Source: Arthrobacter ulcerisalmonis (GTDB taxonomy: Bacteria > Actinomycetota > Actinomycetes > Actinomycetales > Micrococcaceae). Taken from it: a stretch of DNA of 64,000 bases. The stretch covers positions 1 through 64,000 of the forward strand of contig NZ_UXAU01000017.1 of NCBI RefSeq assembly GCF_900609065.1, in the 5' to 3' direction. The translations under genes and the position numbers were made by a program. Below are positions 9,332-18,582 of this stretch, in pieces (position 1 is the stretch's first letter; each line of letters begins with the position of its first letter). The notes under the pieces are model-generated. The model had not been told where the DNA came from and made no database searches. It worked only from the letters and a program-made list of their open reading frames with translations.

Positions 9332-9511
9332 ATGTACCAGCAGGAAACGACGCCGGTGGCACCGAAGCCAGCCAACGCCCAGTCCACCCAGGAGTTCTAC
9401 CTCCCCCGTGGCGAAGGCATCGACCCCGACTTTTACGTGCCCCTGGACCGCGAGCACACCCCAGGGCGGATTTCCCGATGGGTTTCAGCGCTCGGGTTCC
9501 GCCGTAACTAA
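9332..9511 (+). CDS. 59-residue protein of unknown function in the purine regulon
   Basis: The ATG at 9332 has a near-ideal ribosome site (GAGGAGGATCAG) and follows a strong promoter and an IclR-type operator, so this small frame is very probably expressed. The product starts MYQQETTPVAPKP, is Pro/Gln-rich at first, has a central acidic segment EFYLPRGEGIDPDFYVPLD, and ends in the basic amphipathic stretch RISRWVSALGFRRN. There is no signal peptide, membrane segment or cysteine. I do not recognise the family. It sits between uricase and the 8-oxoguanine deaminase-like gene, transcribed toward the latter. The C-terminus could bind a membrane or a protein partner, which is speculative. Confidence 0.75.
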   Translation: MYQQETTPVAPKPANAQSTQEFYLPRGEGIDPDFYVPLDREHTPGRISRWVSALGFRRN

Positions 9512-9532
9512 ACAGCGTCCAGCGGGGTTCAG

Positions 9533-10894
9533 CTAGCCTGCGATGAGGCGGCGGGCGGCCGCCGAGTGTTCCGCGATCAGCCCTGAGATGTCCAGGCCGG
9601 GGATCTGCCCGTCCACCACCCGCCATTGCCCACCGACCATCACGCGGTCGGCGCGGTCTGCGGCGCACAGCAGCAGTGCGGCAATCGGATCATGGCTGCC
9701 GGAAAAGCGCAGGTCATCGAGCCGGAAGAGTGCCAGGTCTGCCTGCATTCCGGGCGCCAACTGGCCCAGTTCCGGCCTGCCCAGGACTGCTGCCGAGCCG
9801 CGGGTTGCCCAGCCGAGCGCCCGCTCCACCGGCACGTCTGCACCGTAGCGGAGCCGCTGGAGGTACAGGGCCTGGCGTGCCTCCAGGATCATGTTCGAGG
9901 CATCGTTCGACGCCGATCCATCCACGCCCAGCCCCACCGGAACCCCCGCGGCCTCCAACTCCAGGACCCGCGCGGTTCCGGACGCGAGCCGCATGTTGGA
10001 GGTAGGGCAGTGCGCCACCGCCGTTCCGGCAGCGCCCAGTCGGCGGATTTCGTCGTCGCTGAAGTGGATTCCGTGGCCCAGCCAGGTGCGGTCCGTCAGC
10101 CAACCCACACTGTCCAGGTAGTCGACGGTGCGCAGGCCAAACCGTTCCCGGCAGAAGTCCTCCTCATCCAGGGTCTCGGCCAGGTGGGTGTGCAGCCGGA
10201 CATCGAGCCGTTCGGCCAAGAGGGCACTCTCGGTCATGATTTCCTTGGTCACGGAGAACGGCGAGCAGGGTGCGAACGCGATCTGGATCTCCGCGTCAGC
10301 ACCGGGTTGGTGGTACTGGCGCACCAGCCGTTCGCTGTCTGCCAGCACCATCTCCGGCGCCTGGACCGTTGACTGCGGCGGGAGGCCGCCGTCGTCCGTT
10401 CCGAGCGTCATGGAACCGCGGGTCAACGTGGCGCGCATGCCGAGGGCGCGAACGGCGGCCACCTCAATGTCGATGGCGTCCTCGAGTCCGCCGGGGAAGA
10501 GGTAGTGATGGTCCGCAGCGGTGGTGCAGCCGGAGAGCAGCAGCTCGGCGAGGGCCACCGTGGCGGCGAGTTCAAGGTCGCGCGGGGTCAGCCGGGCCCA
10601 GACCGGGTAGAGGTTCTGCAGCCACGGGAAGAGTGGCGCATTGGCCACCGGCCCCCAGGCCCGGGTGAGGGTCTGGTAGAAGTGGTGGTGGGTGTTGATC
10701 AGGCCCGGCATTAGCACGTGGTTGCTGGCATCGAACGTTGCCTGGCATGGTGCAGCGGGCTGCTGACCTGCGGCAAGAACCTCGGCGATCACTCCATCGG
10801 CCACGACGATGCCGCCGGATGCGTCGAGCTGGTTGGCGGTGAAGGCGGCCTGCGGATTCTTGATCCAGAGGCGCTGGCTGGTGGCAGGTGTCAT
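9533..10894 (-). CDS. 8-oxoguanine deaminase-like amidohydrolase
   Basis: The protein should hydrolytically deaminate a purine or related ring; 8-oxoguanine to urate is the best guess. It is a TIM-barrel metal hydrolase with NTHHHFYQTLTRA near residue 67 (the HxH metal pair plus the family-typical HFYQ), RLHTHLAETLDEE and WLGHGIHFS (later metal histidines) and LGVDGSASND (catalytic aspartate). ATG at 10894 with AAGGAAC gives 453 residues, the usual length; the open frame upstream lacks family similarity. It is divergent from guanine deaminase across a 409-bp region. Other members of this branch act on atrazine-type rings or cytosine, so substrate is moderately sure, supported by the urate context. 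Confidence 0.8.
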   Translation of the reverse strand: MTPATSQRLWIKNPQAAFTANQLDASGGIVVADGVIAEVLAAGQQPAAPCQATFDASNHVLMPGLINTHHHFYQTLTRAWGPVANAPLFPWLQNLYPVWARLTPRDLELAATVALAELLLSGCTTAADHHYLFPGGLEDAIDIEVAAVRALGMRATLTRGSMTLGTDDGGLPPQSTVQAPEMVLADSERLVRQYHQPGADAEIQIAFAPCSPFSVTKEIMTESALLAERLDVRLHTHLAETLDEEDFCRERFGLRTVDYLDSVGWLTDRTWLGHGIHFSDDEIRRLGAAGTAVAHCPTSNMRLASGTARVLELEAAGVPVGLGVDGSASNDASNMILEARQALYLQRLRYGADVPVERALGWATRGSAAVLGRPELGQLAPGMQADLALFRLDDLRFSGSHDPIAALLLCAADRADRVMVGGQWRVVDGQIPGLDISGLIAEHSAAARRLIAG

Positions 10895-11086
10895 GGGACT
10901 GTTCCTTGTCTGAGGTGGGTACATCCAGCTCAGTGAGTCCCTGTCTGCTGATCCAGGTATCCGGCGGCGCGATTGCCTGCGGGTGGAAATAGAGTATGCG
11001 GCACCGTGACGGCCGTCAATGCGAGGGGATGTGACTGCGGGAGGGGCAAACCTGCGTCCCACTGACGTGAGCTTCTCGAAACAAGA

Positions 11087-11103
11087 ATTTCACAGAGTGA
11101 AAT
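11087..11103. promoter_or_regulatory. Perfect IclR-type operator between the two deaminase genes
   Basis: ATTTCAC-AGA-GTGAAAT is a perfect 17-bp palindrome in the 409-bp divergent region 10895-11303. I could not place a convincing -10/-35 pair for either gene around it. The rest of the region holds the structured leader of the guanine deaminase gene and no open frame of note. Confidence 0.65.
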
Positions 11104-11192
11104 CAATCTTCCAAAAACTATGGCGCTCATCACAACTTCGGTGCTACGCTCATTCCTGTCAAAGGCGGGCACCCGGATCTCGGGAAGCTATC

Positions 11193-11296
11193 TACCAGGC
11201 GCAACTTAACCTTCACAGCACATGCTGAAGCCTGGTAACCGTCGCACTGGCTCCCTTTGGATCCGTCACGGGCAACCGGCTTCCCAGCAAAGGGAG
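11193..11296 (+). ncRNA. Structured 5' leader of guanine deaminase, with sequestered ribosome site
   Basis: Two perfect 8-bp helices can form. TACCAGGC (11193-11200) pairs with GCCTGGTA (11230-11237) and encloses a second hairpin CTTCACAGCA-CA-TGCTGAAG. CTCCCTTT (11251-11258) pairs with AAAGGGAG (11289-11296), which is the Shine-Dalgarno of the gene at 11304. This is the layout of a translational riboswitch or thermosensor, but it matches no class I can name. Confidence 0.45.
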
Positions 11297-11303
11297 TCGC
11301 ATC

Positions 11304-11798
11304 ATGAGTATCACCGTCACGGCCGAGCAATTTTTGGCCAGATCCATCCGGCTGGCAACAGCCAACGTCCTCAACAGCGGCGGCCCGTTCGGCGCCATGA
11401 TCGTCACCGCGGACGGAAAAACGTTCGACGGCGTCAATCGCGTCACCGCGGACAACGACCCCACGGCACACGCCGAGGTCACCGCCATCCGCACCGCCTG
11501 CCGCGAACTGGGCACCTTCGACCTCAGCGGCTCGGTCCTCTACACCAGCTGCGAGCCGTGCCCCATGTGCCTGGCCTCGGCCTTGTGGGCACGTGTTGAC
11601 CGGGTCGTTTTTGCCGCTGGCCGGCACGACGCCGCAGCCGTAGGCTTCGATGACGCAGTCTTCTACGAGTTCTTCGAGAACCAGGACCGGGACGCGCTTT
11701 TGCCGGTGTCCCAGCTGGTGCTCGAGGACCCGTCGGCCCCCGCGCCGCTGGAGCCCTTCACCACCTGGAACACGCTCGAATCCCGGATCGATTACTAG
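11304..11798 (+). CDS. Guanine deaminase-like nucleoside/nucleobase deaminase
   Basis: A 164-residue member of the cytidine/deoxycytidylate deaminase fold, of the GuaD type that converts guanine to xanthine. Zinc ligands H56 (in TAHAE with catalytic E58), C86 and C89 (SCEPCPMC) are all present. The C-terminal tail fits guanine deaminases of this small class. The ribosome site AAAGGGAG at 11289-11296 can be trapped in a hairpin. The purine permease gene follows 14 bp later, so guanine or hypoxanthine uptake and guanine deamination are co-expressed; xanthine dehydrogenase genes come next. A tRNA adenosine deaminase is a less likely reading because the locus is purine-catabolic. Confidence 0.85.
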   Translation: MSITVTAEQFLARSIRLATANVLNSGGPFGAMIVTADGKTFDGVNRVTADNDPTAHAEVTAIRTACRELGTFDLSGSVLYTSCEPCPMCLASALWARVDRVVFAAGRHDAAAVGFDDAVFYEFFENQDRDALLPVSQLVLEDPSAPAPLEPFTTWNTLESRIDY

Positions 11799-11812
11799 GC
11801 CAGGCGGCTGAC

Positions 11813-13372
11813 ATGACCATCCTGGACAACTCCCACGAGGAGCATTCGGCTCCGCAGTCCCGCGCCACCGCCCAGGCTTCAGGCCAGGCCACGACCGCCA
11901 GCAAGTCCACCGCCGGCAAAGGTTCCACCCCGCCGTCGGCACCGGAGAACTTCTTGGACCGCTTCTTTCAGATCACCAAACGAGGTTCCACGCTGGCCCG
12001 CGAATTCCGCGGCGGCCTGGTCACCTTCTTCACCATGGCGTACATCGTCATCCTGAACCCGCTGATCCTCGGCGGTTTCAGCGCCGACAACGCCCCCACC
12101 GACGTGGCCGGCGGCTGGCTCTCCGCCGCGCAGGTAGGCGCCGTCACCGGACTCACCGCCGGCGTCATGACCATCCTGTTCGGCTTGATCGCCAACCTGC
12201 CCTTCGGCCTGGCCGCGGGACTCGGGATCAACTCCTTCCTGGCAGTCTCCGTCATCCAGGAAGTCACCTGGCCCGAGGCCATGGGCCTGGTGGTCATCAA
12301 CGGCATCCTGATCGTGCTGTTTGGCGCCACCGGGGCCCGGACCGCGATTTTCCGGGCAGTTCCCAAGGAACTCAAGGCCGCCATCACGGTGGGCATCGGC
12401 CTGTTCATCGCCTTTATCGGTTTCGTCGACTCGGGCTTCGTGCGCCCCACAGCCGGCGGTCCGCCCGTTCAACTGGGAGACGGCGGATCCATCACCTCCA
12501 TCCCCACGCTCGTCTTCATCGTGGGCCTGCTTGCCATGGGGATCCTCGTGGCACGGAAGGTCCAGGGCGGCCTGCTGATCGGCATCGTCGCCACCACGGC
12601 ACTGGCCGCGGTTGTCGAAGCCGTCTTCAAGATCGGCCCGTCCAGCGCCACCAACCCCGGCGGCTGGCACCTCAACACCCCCGTCCTGTCAGGCCAACTG
12701 GTGGCCGCGCCGGACCTGAGCCTGGTGGGTCAGTTCGACCTGTTCGGCGCCTTCGGCCGGATTGGCGGCCTCGCAGCCACCATGCTGGTCTTCACCCTGG
12801 TGTTCACCAACTTCTTTGACGCCATGGGCACCATGACCGGCCTAGCCAAGAGCGCCGGCGTCGCCCACAAGGACGGCACGTTCCCGCGCCTCAAGTCAGC
12901 CTTCATCGTGGAAGGCTTCGGCGCTGTTGCCGGCGGCGCAACGTCCGGCTCATCCAACACCGTGTACATCGACTCGGCAGCAGGAATTGGCGAAGGCGCC
13001 CGTACCGGCCTGGCCTCGGTGGTCACCGGGCTGCTGTTCCTGGGCTCCATGTTCCTCACCCCGCTCACCAGTGTGGTCCCGCTCGAGGTGGCAGCCGCAG
13101 CACTGGTAGTGGTGGGCGCCATGATGATGGCCCAGATCCGCGAGATCAAGTTCACCAAGTTCTCTGTGGCGCTGCCGGCCTTCCTCACCATCGTGACCAT
13201 GCCACTGAGCTACTCGATCGCCAACGGCATCGGCGTGGGCTTCATCAGCTGGGCCATCATCGGCGCGGCATCGGGCAAGGCCAAGAAGGTCCATCCGCTG
13301 ATGTGGGTTGTCAGCGTGGGCTTCCTGATCTACTTCGCCCGGGGTCCCATCAACACCCTCCTGGGCGCCTGA
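11813..13372 (+). CDS. AzgA-type purine (guanine/hypoxanthine/adenine) permease
   Basis: A 519-residue integral membrane protein of the AzgA-like branch of the NCS2 superfamily, which takes up guanine, hypoxanthine or adenine by proton symport. After a 60-residue hydrophilic head come the hallmark NFLDRFFQITKRGSTLAREFRGG-type entry (about 44-67), the helix TFFTMAYIVILNPLIL and later FFDAMGTMTGL and the small-residue-rich VEGFGAVAGGATSGSSNT. About twelve to fourteen membrane helices are visible. It lies 14 bp after guanine deaminase and before the xanthine dehydrogenase genes. Which purine is preferred cannot be told. Confidence 0.88.
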   Translation: MTILDNSHEEHSAPQSRATAQASGQATTASKSTAGKGSTPPSAPENFLDRFFQITKRGSTLAREFRGGLVTFFTMAYIVILNPLILGGFSADNAPTDVAGGWLSAAQVGAVTGLTAGVMTILFGLIANLPFGLAAGLGINSFLAVSVIQEVTWPEAMGLVVINGILIVLFGATGARTAIFRAVPKELKAAITVGIGLFIAFIGFVDSGFVRPTAGGPPVQLGDGGSITSIPTLVFIVGLLAMGILVARKVQGGLLIGIVATTALAAVVEAVFKIGPSSATNPGGWHLNTPVLSGQLVAAPDLSLVGQFDLFGAFGRIGGLAATMLVFTLVFTNFFDAMGTMTGLAKSAGVAHKDGTFPRLKSAFIVEGFGAVAGGATSGSSNTVYIDSAAGIGEGARTGLASVVTGLLFLGSMFLTPLTSVVPLEVAAAALVVVGAMMMAQIREIKFTKFSVALPAFLTIVTMPLSYSIANGIGVGFISWAIIGAASGKAKKVHPLMWVVSVGFLIYFARGPINTLLGA

Positions 13373-13415
13373 TCGCGCCCTGACCAGCGCCGCCGCTTCC
13401 CCTCCACCGTTCCAG

Positions 13416-13432
13416 GGTCCAGAATATGGACC
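13416..13432. promoter_or_regulatory. Inverted repeat before xdhC
   Basis: GGTCCA-GAATA-TGGACC is a perfect palindrome 28 bp before the xdhC start. It may be an operator or, since the gene lies only 88 bp after the permease gene, a weak hairpin between co-transcribed genes. Confidence 0.4.
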
Positions 13433-13460
13433 ACCGCCCCACGGCAGAAGGAGCACCCCC

Positions 13461-14768
13461 ATGCTTGATCTGATTCCGTCGCTCAGCAGTTGGGCAGGCA
13501 CACTTGCCAGCGAACAGTTCGCGGTGGCCACCATCGTGGCGGCCACCGGATCTGTCCCGCGGCCAGTGGGCACCGCCATGCTCGTGTCCGGCACCGGCGC
13601 CATCCTGGGCAGCCTCTCTGGTGGCTGCGTGGAAGGGGCAGTGGTGGCGCTGGCAGAGGACGCCATTGCCGACGGCGGCTCACGGCAAGCGCGGTTCGGC
13701 TTCAGTTCCACCGACGCGTTCGCCGCCGGACTCACCTGTGGCGGAGAACTCGAGATCCACGTTGAGCCCATCCTCGGCCAGGATCACCCGCTGCGCGGCG
13801 TGCTCATGGCATTGGCTACGGTAGACCCGGACCAGCCTGTTGGGTTGGTCCGGGTTCTCCCGGCGGGCAATGCTTCGGGCACGGCGGCTTCCAGCGCGGC
13901 ATTATCCGGCACGGACGCCCCCGGCAGAGCAGAGGGGATGGCGGCACTGGTGCAGGTAGCCGACCTCGGCGCAGCAAGTCGGGCACTTTCGGCGATTCTT
14001 CCGCAGCATTCCCTGGCCTCGGTCGCAGCACTGCTGCGCGCCGGCGGCACGGGCGTGCTGCCGCTGACGGTGTCGCCGGTGAGCGGGCAGCCACCCACCC
14101 AGGCCGGCACCTGCCCTGCTGACCTGCAGACCTCGCTGCCAGCGTCGGACGTTCCGCTGATCCTGGTGGAGAGCCGTGTGCCGCCGCCGCGACTGCTGGT
14201 GTTTGGTGCCAACGATTTCGGCGCAGCGCTCCTGCCCGTGGGGAAGCTGCTGGGCTACCATGTCACCCTGGTGGACGCCCGGCCCGCCTTCGCCGCCCAA
14301 CCGCGATTCGGTATGGCGGACGAGGTGGTGACGCAGTGGCCGCACCATTACCTGGCCGCGGAGGCAGCAGCGAGCAGGCTGGACAGCAGGAGTGTGGTGG
14401 CGGTGCTATCGCACGATCCAAAGTTCGACATCCCGCTGCTCGAGGCGGCACTGGCCCTGGACCTCGCCTATGTGGGGGCCATGGGCTCGCGGCGAAGCCA
14501 CCTGCAGCGGGTGGATGACCTGCTCAACACCGGAATTGCGCCAGAACGGATCGCCCGGCTGCATTCGCCCATCGGCCTGGACCTCGGCGCCGAAACCCCC
14601 GCGGAAGTGGCCGTTTCCATCACGGCAGAGCTCATCGCCGCCCGTAGCGCAGCATCCACGGGCATGCCCTTGCGTGAGGCATCCGGTCCCATCCATCACG
14701 CGCCACCCACCCCATTTTTATCGGCTGTACCCGAACCGCTGACGCAGCAGGAGATCGCATGGACATGA
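13461..14768 (+). CDS. xdhC: XdhC/CoxI-family xanthine dehydrogenase maturation factor
   Basis: XdhC binds molybdenum cofactor, helps with its sulfuration and inserts it into xanthine dehydrogenase. The N-terminal XdhC_CoxI domain (about residues 15-95) shows TGSVPRPVGTAMLV and LSGGCVEGAVV. The C-terminal Rossmann-like domain (about 235-400) begins LLVFGANDFGAALLPVGK and contains LAYVGAMGSRRSH. About 120 variable residues separate them, making the 435-residue protein longer than the E. coli type. The ribosome site is GGCAGAAGGAG. Its end overlaps the FAD-subunit gene by 10 bp, tying it to the enzyme it matures. Confidence 0.9.
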   Translation: MLDLIPSLSSWAGTLASEQFAVATIVAATGSVPRPVGTAMLVSGTGAILGSLSGGCVEGAVVALAEDAIADGGSRQARFGFSSTDAFAAGLTCGGELEIHVEPILGQDHPLRGVLMALATVDPDQPVGLVRVLPAGNASGTAASSAALSGTDAPGRAEGMAALVQVADLGAASRALSAILPQHSLASVAALLRAGGTGVLPLTVSPVSGQPPTQAGTCPADLQTSLPASDVPLILVESRVPPPRLLVFGANDFGAALLPVGKLLGYHVTLVDARPAFAAQPRFGMADEVVTQWPHHYLAAEAAASRLDSRSVVAVLSHDPKFDIPLLEAALALDLAYVGAMGSRRSHLQRVDDLLNTGIAPERIARLHSPIGLDLGAETPAEVAVSITAELIAARSAASTGMPLREASGPIHHAPPTPFLSAVPEPLTQQEIAWT

Positions 14769-15709
14769 ACACCATTGAGGCAGTGGTCCCCACCACCGAC
14801 CCCGCACAGTGGCGCGACGGCGATGCCTGGCTGGCCGGCGGCACTGTCCTTTTTTCCTACGGCAGCTACGCGTTCGGCCCACAACCGCTGACCCGGCTGC
14901 TGGACCTGGGCAGCGCCGGCTGGACCCCCATCACCGTCACGGATGACGGGATCGACCTGGCTGCCACCTGCACCATCGCCGACCTCTACCAACTGCCGGC
15001 TCTCCCGGCAGTCACCGACCGGTCCTGGCCCGGGCTGGAGCTCATCCGGCCGTGCTGCGATTCGTTCGTTGCCTCCTTCAAGGTCTGGAACATGTCCACC
15101 GTGGGCGGCAACATCTGCACCGGCCTGCCGGCAGGTCCCGTCACCTCGCTCTGTGCAGGACTGGACGGCATCGCCACGATCTGGGGTCCCGGGGGGACCA
15201 GCCGCACGCTGCCGGTGACCGACCTGGTCACCGGGGACGGGCGCAATTCCCTGGCACCCGGCGAGCTGCTGCGCAGTATCCACCTGCCGGCGTCGGCCCT
15301 CAGCTCCCGGGCAGCCTTCCGGCGCCTGTCGCTGAGCAACCTGGGCAGGTCCGGGGTGCTCCTGGTGGGAAGGCTCGACGGCGGCACGGCCTTGTTGCTG
15401 ACCGTCACGGCTGCGACCAAACGGCCCGTCCAGCTCCGGTTCGACACCGTTCCCACCACGCCCGAGCTGGCTGCGGCGTTGGACGATGAGATCAGCGCCG
15501 AGCTTTACCACGACGATATCCACGGCCTTCCGGCCTGGCGGCGGGACATGACGTACCTGCTGGCCGAGGAAATCCGCACCGAACTTGCTGACGCGGGCGG
15601 GACCCCGGCCACCGTCTCGGGCGACTTCTGGCCACCCACGCCCCGCACCGCACCACCCGAATCGTCCGCCAGCAGCAACCCTGGCCACACCCGTCACGAA
15701 AGGTCCTGA
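14759..15709 (+). CDS. xdhB: Xanthine dehydrogenase FAD-binding subunit
   Basis: A 316-residue flavin subunit of the CoxM/XdhB type that passes electrons from the Fe-S clusters to NAD. The FAD-binding motif appears as [12 protein letters not shown] and the second contact as [17 protein letters not shown], replacing the more common NIANAxPxxD. The C-terminal CO-dehydrogenase flavoprotein domain covers about 200-290. The start overlaps xdhC and it ends 2 bp before the large subunit gene. The final 30 residues are Pro/Ser-rich and probably disordered. Confidence 0.9.
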   Translation: MDMNTIEAVVPTTDPAQWRDGDAWLAGGTVLFSYGSYAFGPQPLTRLLDLGSAGWTPITVTDDGIDLAATCTIADLYQLPALPAVTDRSWPGLELIRPCCDSFVASFKVWNMSTVGGNICTGLPAGPVTSLCAGLDGIATIWGPGGTSRTLPVTDLVTGDGRNSLAPGELLRSIHLPASALSSRAAFRRLSLSNLGRSGVLLVGRLDGGTALLLTVTAATKRPVQLRFDTVPTTPELAAALDDEISAELYHDDIHGLPAWRRDMTYLLAEEIRTELADAGGTPATVSGDFWPPTPRTAPPESSASSNPGHTRHERS

Positions 15710-15711
15710 CC

Positions 15712-18555
15712 ATGGGCATCGACATCAACGGCGCGGCTGCCACCGCCGCTCCCCGCCCCGGCCAATGCCTGCGCACCTTCCTCCGCGAACAAGGCAACCT
15801 GGGCGTGAAAAAGGGTTGCGACGGCGGCGACTGCGGTGCGTGCACGGTGCACGTGGACGGCACACCGGTCCACAGCTGCATCTACCCGGCTGTCCGCGCC
15901 GAAGGCCACGCCGTCACCACCATCGAGGGCCTCGCCGCGACAGCCGCCGAGCCTGCGGATGGACTCCTGCACCCGGTGCAGCAGCAGTTCATGGAACGGC
16001 AGGGCTTCCAGTGCGGCTTCTGCACCGCGGGCATGCTGATGACGGCCGCCACGTTCGACGACGACCAGAAAGCCAACCTGCCCCGCAGCCTCAAGGGCAA
16101 CCTATGCCGCTGCACCGGATACCGGGCCATCGGTGATGCCATCTGCGGTCACGCGGGCCACCCGGCCCCCGAAGGTCCTGGTTCCGGGATTGCGGGGGCC
16201 GGCCAGCCAGCTCCCACACCCGGGCAGCTCGGCGACGACGTTCCTGCGCCTGCCAGCCGCGCGGTGGTCACCGGCACAGCACGCTACACCTTGGACCTCC
16301 CGCCGGCCGAGCAGGCCACGCTGCTGCACATGAAAGTCCTGCGCTCGCCGCATGCCTCGGCCCGGGTCCGCACCATCGACGCCACCGTGGCCTTGGCCAT
16401 TCCCGGTGTGGTGAGCGTCTTGACCTCGGACGATGCACCCACGCAGTTGTTTTCCAGCGCCCAGCACGAGTTGTTCACTGACGACCCGGACGACACCCGC
16501 GTACTCGACGACATGGTGCGGTTCATCGGCCAGCGCGTTGCCGCCGTCGTGGCAGACACCGTTGCCGCCGCCGAGGCCGGCGTGCGTGCCCTGGTGGTGG
16601 ACTACGACATCCTGCCCGCCGTGTTCTCACCGCAGGCTGCCCTGGCACCGGGAGCACACCAGGTCCACGGCGACAAGGACGGCAACATTTCCCGGATCGC
16701 CAGTCCAGAACGCAATGTGGTGGCGGAACTGCACTCCGAGCTGGGCAGCGTCACGGACGGCTTCGCGGCATCTGCTTTTGTCCACGAACAGACCTACCGC
16801 ACGCAACGAGTGCAGCACGTGGCGTTGGAAACCCACGCGGCCATTGCGTCCCTGGATGCCGACGGCCGGTTGCAGGTCCGCACCTCCAGCCAGGTCCCCT
16901 TCCTGGTCCGCCGCACCCTCTGCCGGGTGTTCGCGTTGCCGGAAGACCAGGTCCACGTGGTGGCTGGCCGGGTAGGCGGCGGGTTTGGCGGCAAGCAGGA
17001 GGTGCTGACCGAGGACCTGGTGGCGCTCGCTGCCCTGAAACTGGGGCGCCCGGTCCAGCTGGAGCTGACCCGGACGGAGCAGTTCACTGCGACCACCACC
17101 CGGCACCCCTTCACCATCGCGGTGAAGGCTGGCGCTGCGGCGGATGGCAGGCTGACGGCGTTGCAGTTGGACGTGGTGACAAATACGGGCGCCTACGGAA
17201 ACCATGCCCCGGGCGTCATGTTCCACGGTTGCGGTGAGTCCTTGAGCGTCTACAAGTGCGCCAACAAGAAAGTGGATGCACGAGCGGTCTACACCAACAC
17301 GGTTCCAGCAGGGGCGTTCCGAGGCTATGGACTGAGCCAGATGATCTTTGCCATCGAGTCTGCCGTGGACGAACTGGCCATCGGCATTGGGATGGATCCG
17401 CAGGAGTTCCGTCGCCGCAACATGGTCCGTGAAGGCGATCCGATGCTGTCCACCCACTCCGAGCCTGAAGAGGATGTGCACTACGGCAGCTACGGTTTGG
17501 ACCAGTGCCTGAACCTGGTGCGGGACGCCTTGGTCCGCGGTAAGCAGCGCTACCGGGCTGCCGGCCTGGCCGATCTGGGCCCGGATTGGTTGGTGGGCGA
17601 GGGTTCCGCTTTGTCCATGATCGACACGGTGCCGCCGCGGGGCCATTTCGCCCATTCGCACCTGCGCTTGCTGGCCGACGGGACCTACCAGGCCGACGTC
17701 GGGACGGCAGAATTTGGCAACGGCACCACCACCGTGCACGCCCAGCTGGCCGCTACCGCACTGTCCACGGAGGCCGTGCGGGTGGCGGTGCGGCAAGCGG
17801 ACACGGACCTGATCGAGCATGACACCGGCGCGTTTGGTTCAGCCGGCACCGTGGTGGCCGGAAAGGCGACGTTGGCGGCTGCCGAGGAGTTGGCCGTCCG
17901 GATCCGTGCCTTCGCCGCGGGCATTCATGGCACCCAGGTGGCCGGCTGCGTCCTGGCCGGGGACACCGTGGTGTGCGACGGGACGGCCGTGCCGCTCGCT
18001 GAACTGGCCCGCGCAGCAGCGGCAGCCGGCGTCGAACTCGCTGCCGAAGGGCGTTGGGGCGGCACTCCGAGGTCTGTGGCGTTCAACGTCCACGGCTTCC
18101 GGGTGGCGGTGAACCGCTGCACTGGCGAACTGCGGATCCTGCAGAGCGTGCAGGCCGCTGATGCTGGTGTGGTGGTTAATCCGCGGCAATGCCGTGGCCA
18201 GATCGAGGGCGGAATCGCCCAAGCCATCGGCGCCACGCTGTACGAGGAAGTGGTGGTGGACGACGCCGGCCGGGTCACCACGGACATCCTGCGGCAGTAC
18301 CACATCCCCACCTTCGCCGACGTGCCCCGGAGCGAGGTCTACTTCGCCGAAACCAACGACTCCACCGGGCCAATGGGCGCCAAATCCATGAGCGAGAGCC
18401 CATTCAACCCCGTGGCACCAGCGCTGGCCAATGCCATCCGGAACGCCACAGGCCTGCGGTTCGCCCAGCTGCCCATCGCCAGGGACAAGATCTACCTGGG
18501 GCTGCGGGACGCCGGGCTGGTCCCGACGACGACAGCTGGCTCGCTCCCGGCATGA
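15712..18555 (+). CDS. Xanthine dehydrogenase, fused 2Fe-2S and molybdenum subunit
   Basis: Catalyses hypoxanthine to xanthine to urate. Residues 1-140 are the iron-sulfur part: C36, C41, C44 and C56 bind the plant-type cluster, and C101, C104, C132 and C134 the second cluster. Residues about 185-935 are the molybdopterin domain: [10 protein letters not shown] (Mo-cofactor loop), GAFRGYG, and [12 protein letters not shown] with the catalytic base E895. In many bacteria small Fe-S and Mo subunits are separate genes; here they are one 947-residue chain while FAD stays separate, giving an order [FeS-Mo]+FAD. It is the last gene of the plus-strand run and converges with a LysR gene 27 bp on. Confidence 0.92.
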   Translation: MGIDINGAAATAAPRPGQCLRTFLREQGNLGVKKGCDGGDCGACTVHVDGTPVHSCIYPAVRAEGHAVTTIEGLAATAAEPADGLLHPVQQQFMERQGFQCGFCTAGMLMTAATFDDDQKANLPRSLKGNLCRCTGYRAIGDAICGHAGHPAPEGPGSGIAGAGQPAPTPGQLGDDVPAPASRAVVTGTARYTLDLPPAEQATLLHMKVLRSPHASARVRTIDATVALAIPGVVSVLTSDDAPTQLFSSAQHELFTDDPDDTRVLDDMVRFIGQRVAAVVADTVAAAEAGVRALVVDYDILPAVFSPQAALAPGAHQVHGDKDGNISRIASPERNVVAELHSELGSVTDGFAASAFVHEQTYRTQRVQHVALETHAAIASLDADGRLQVRTSSQVPFLVRRTLCRVFALPEDQVHVVAGRVGGGFGGKQEVLTEDLVALAALKLGRPVQLELTRTEQFTATTTRHPFTIAVKAGAAADGRLTALQLDVVTNTGAYGNHAPGVMFHGCGESLSVYKCANKKVDARAVYTNTVPAGAFRGYGLSQMIFAIESAVDELAIGIGMDPQEFRRRNMVREGDPMLSTHSEPEEDVHYGSYGLDQCLNLVRDALVRGKQRYRAAGLADLGPDWLVGEGSALSMIDTVPPRGHFAHSHLRLLADGTYQADVGTAEFGNGTTTVHAQLAATALSTEAVRVAVRQADTDLIEHDTGAFGSAGTVVAGKATLAAAEELAVRIRAFAAGIHGTQVAGCVLAGDTVVCDGTAVPLAELARAAAAAGVELAAEGRWGGTPRSVAFNVHGFRVAVNRCTGELRILQSVQAADAGVVVNPRQCRGQIEGGIAQAIGATLYEEVVVDDAGRVTTDILRQYHIPTFADVPRSEVYFAETNDSTGPMGAKSMSESPFNPVAPALANAIRNATGLRFAQLPIARDKIYLGLRDAGLVPTTTAGSLPA

Positions 18556-18582
18556 AGAACGGCGGGTTGCGCTGCGAGGCAG

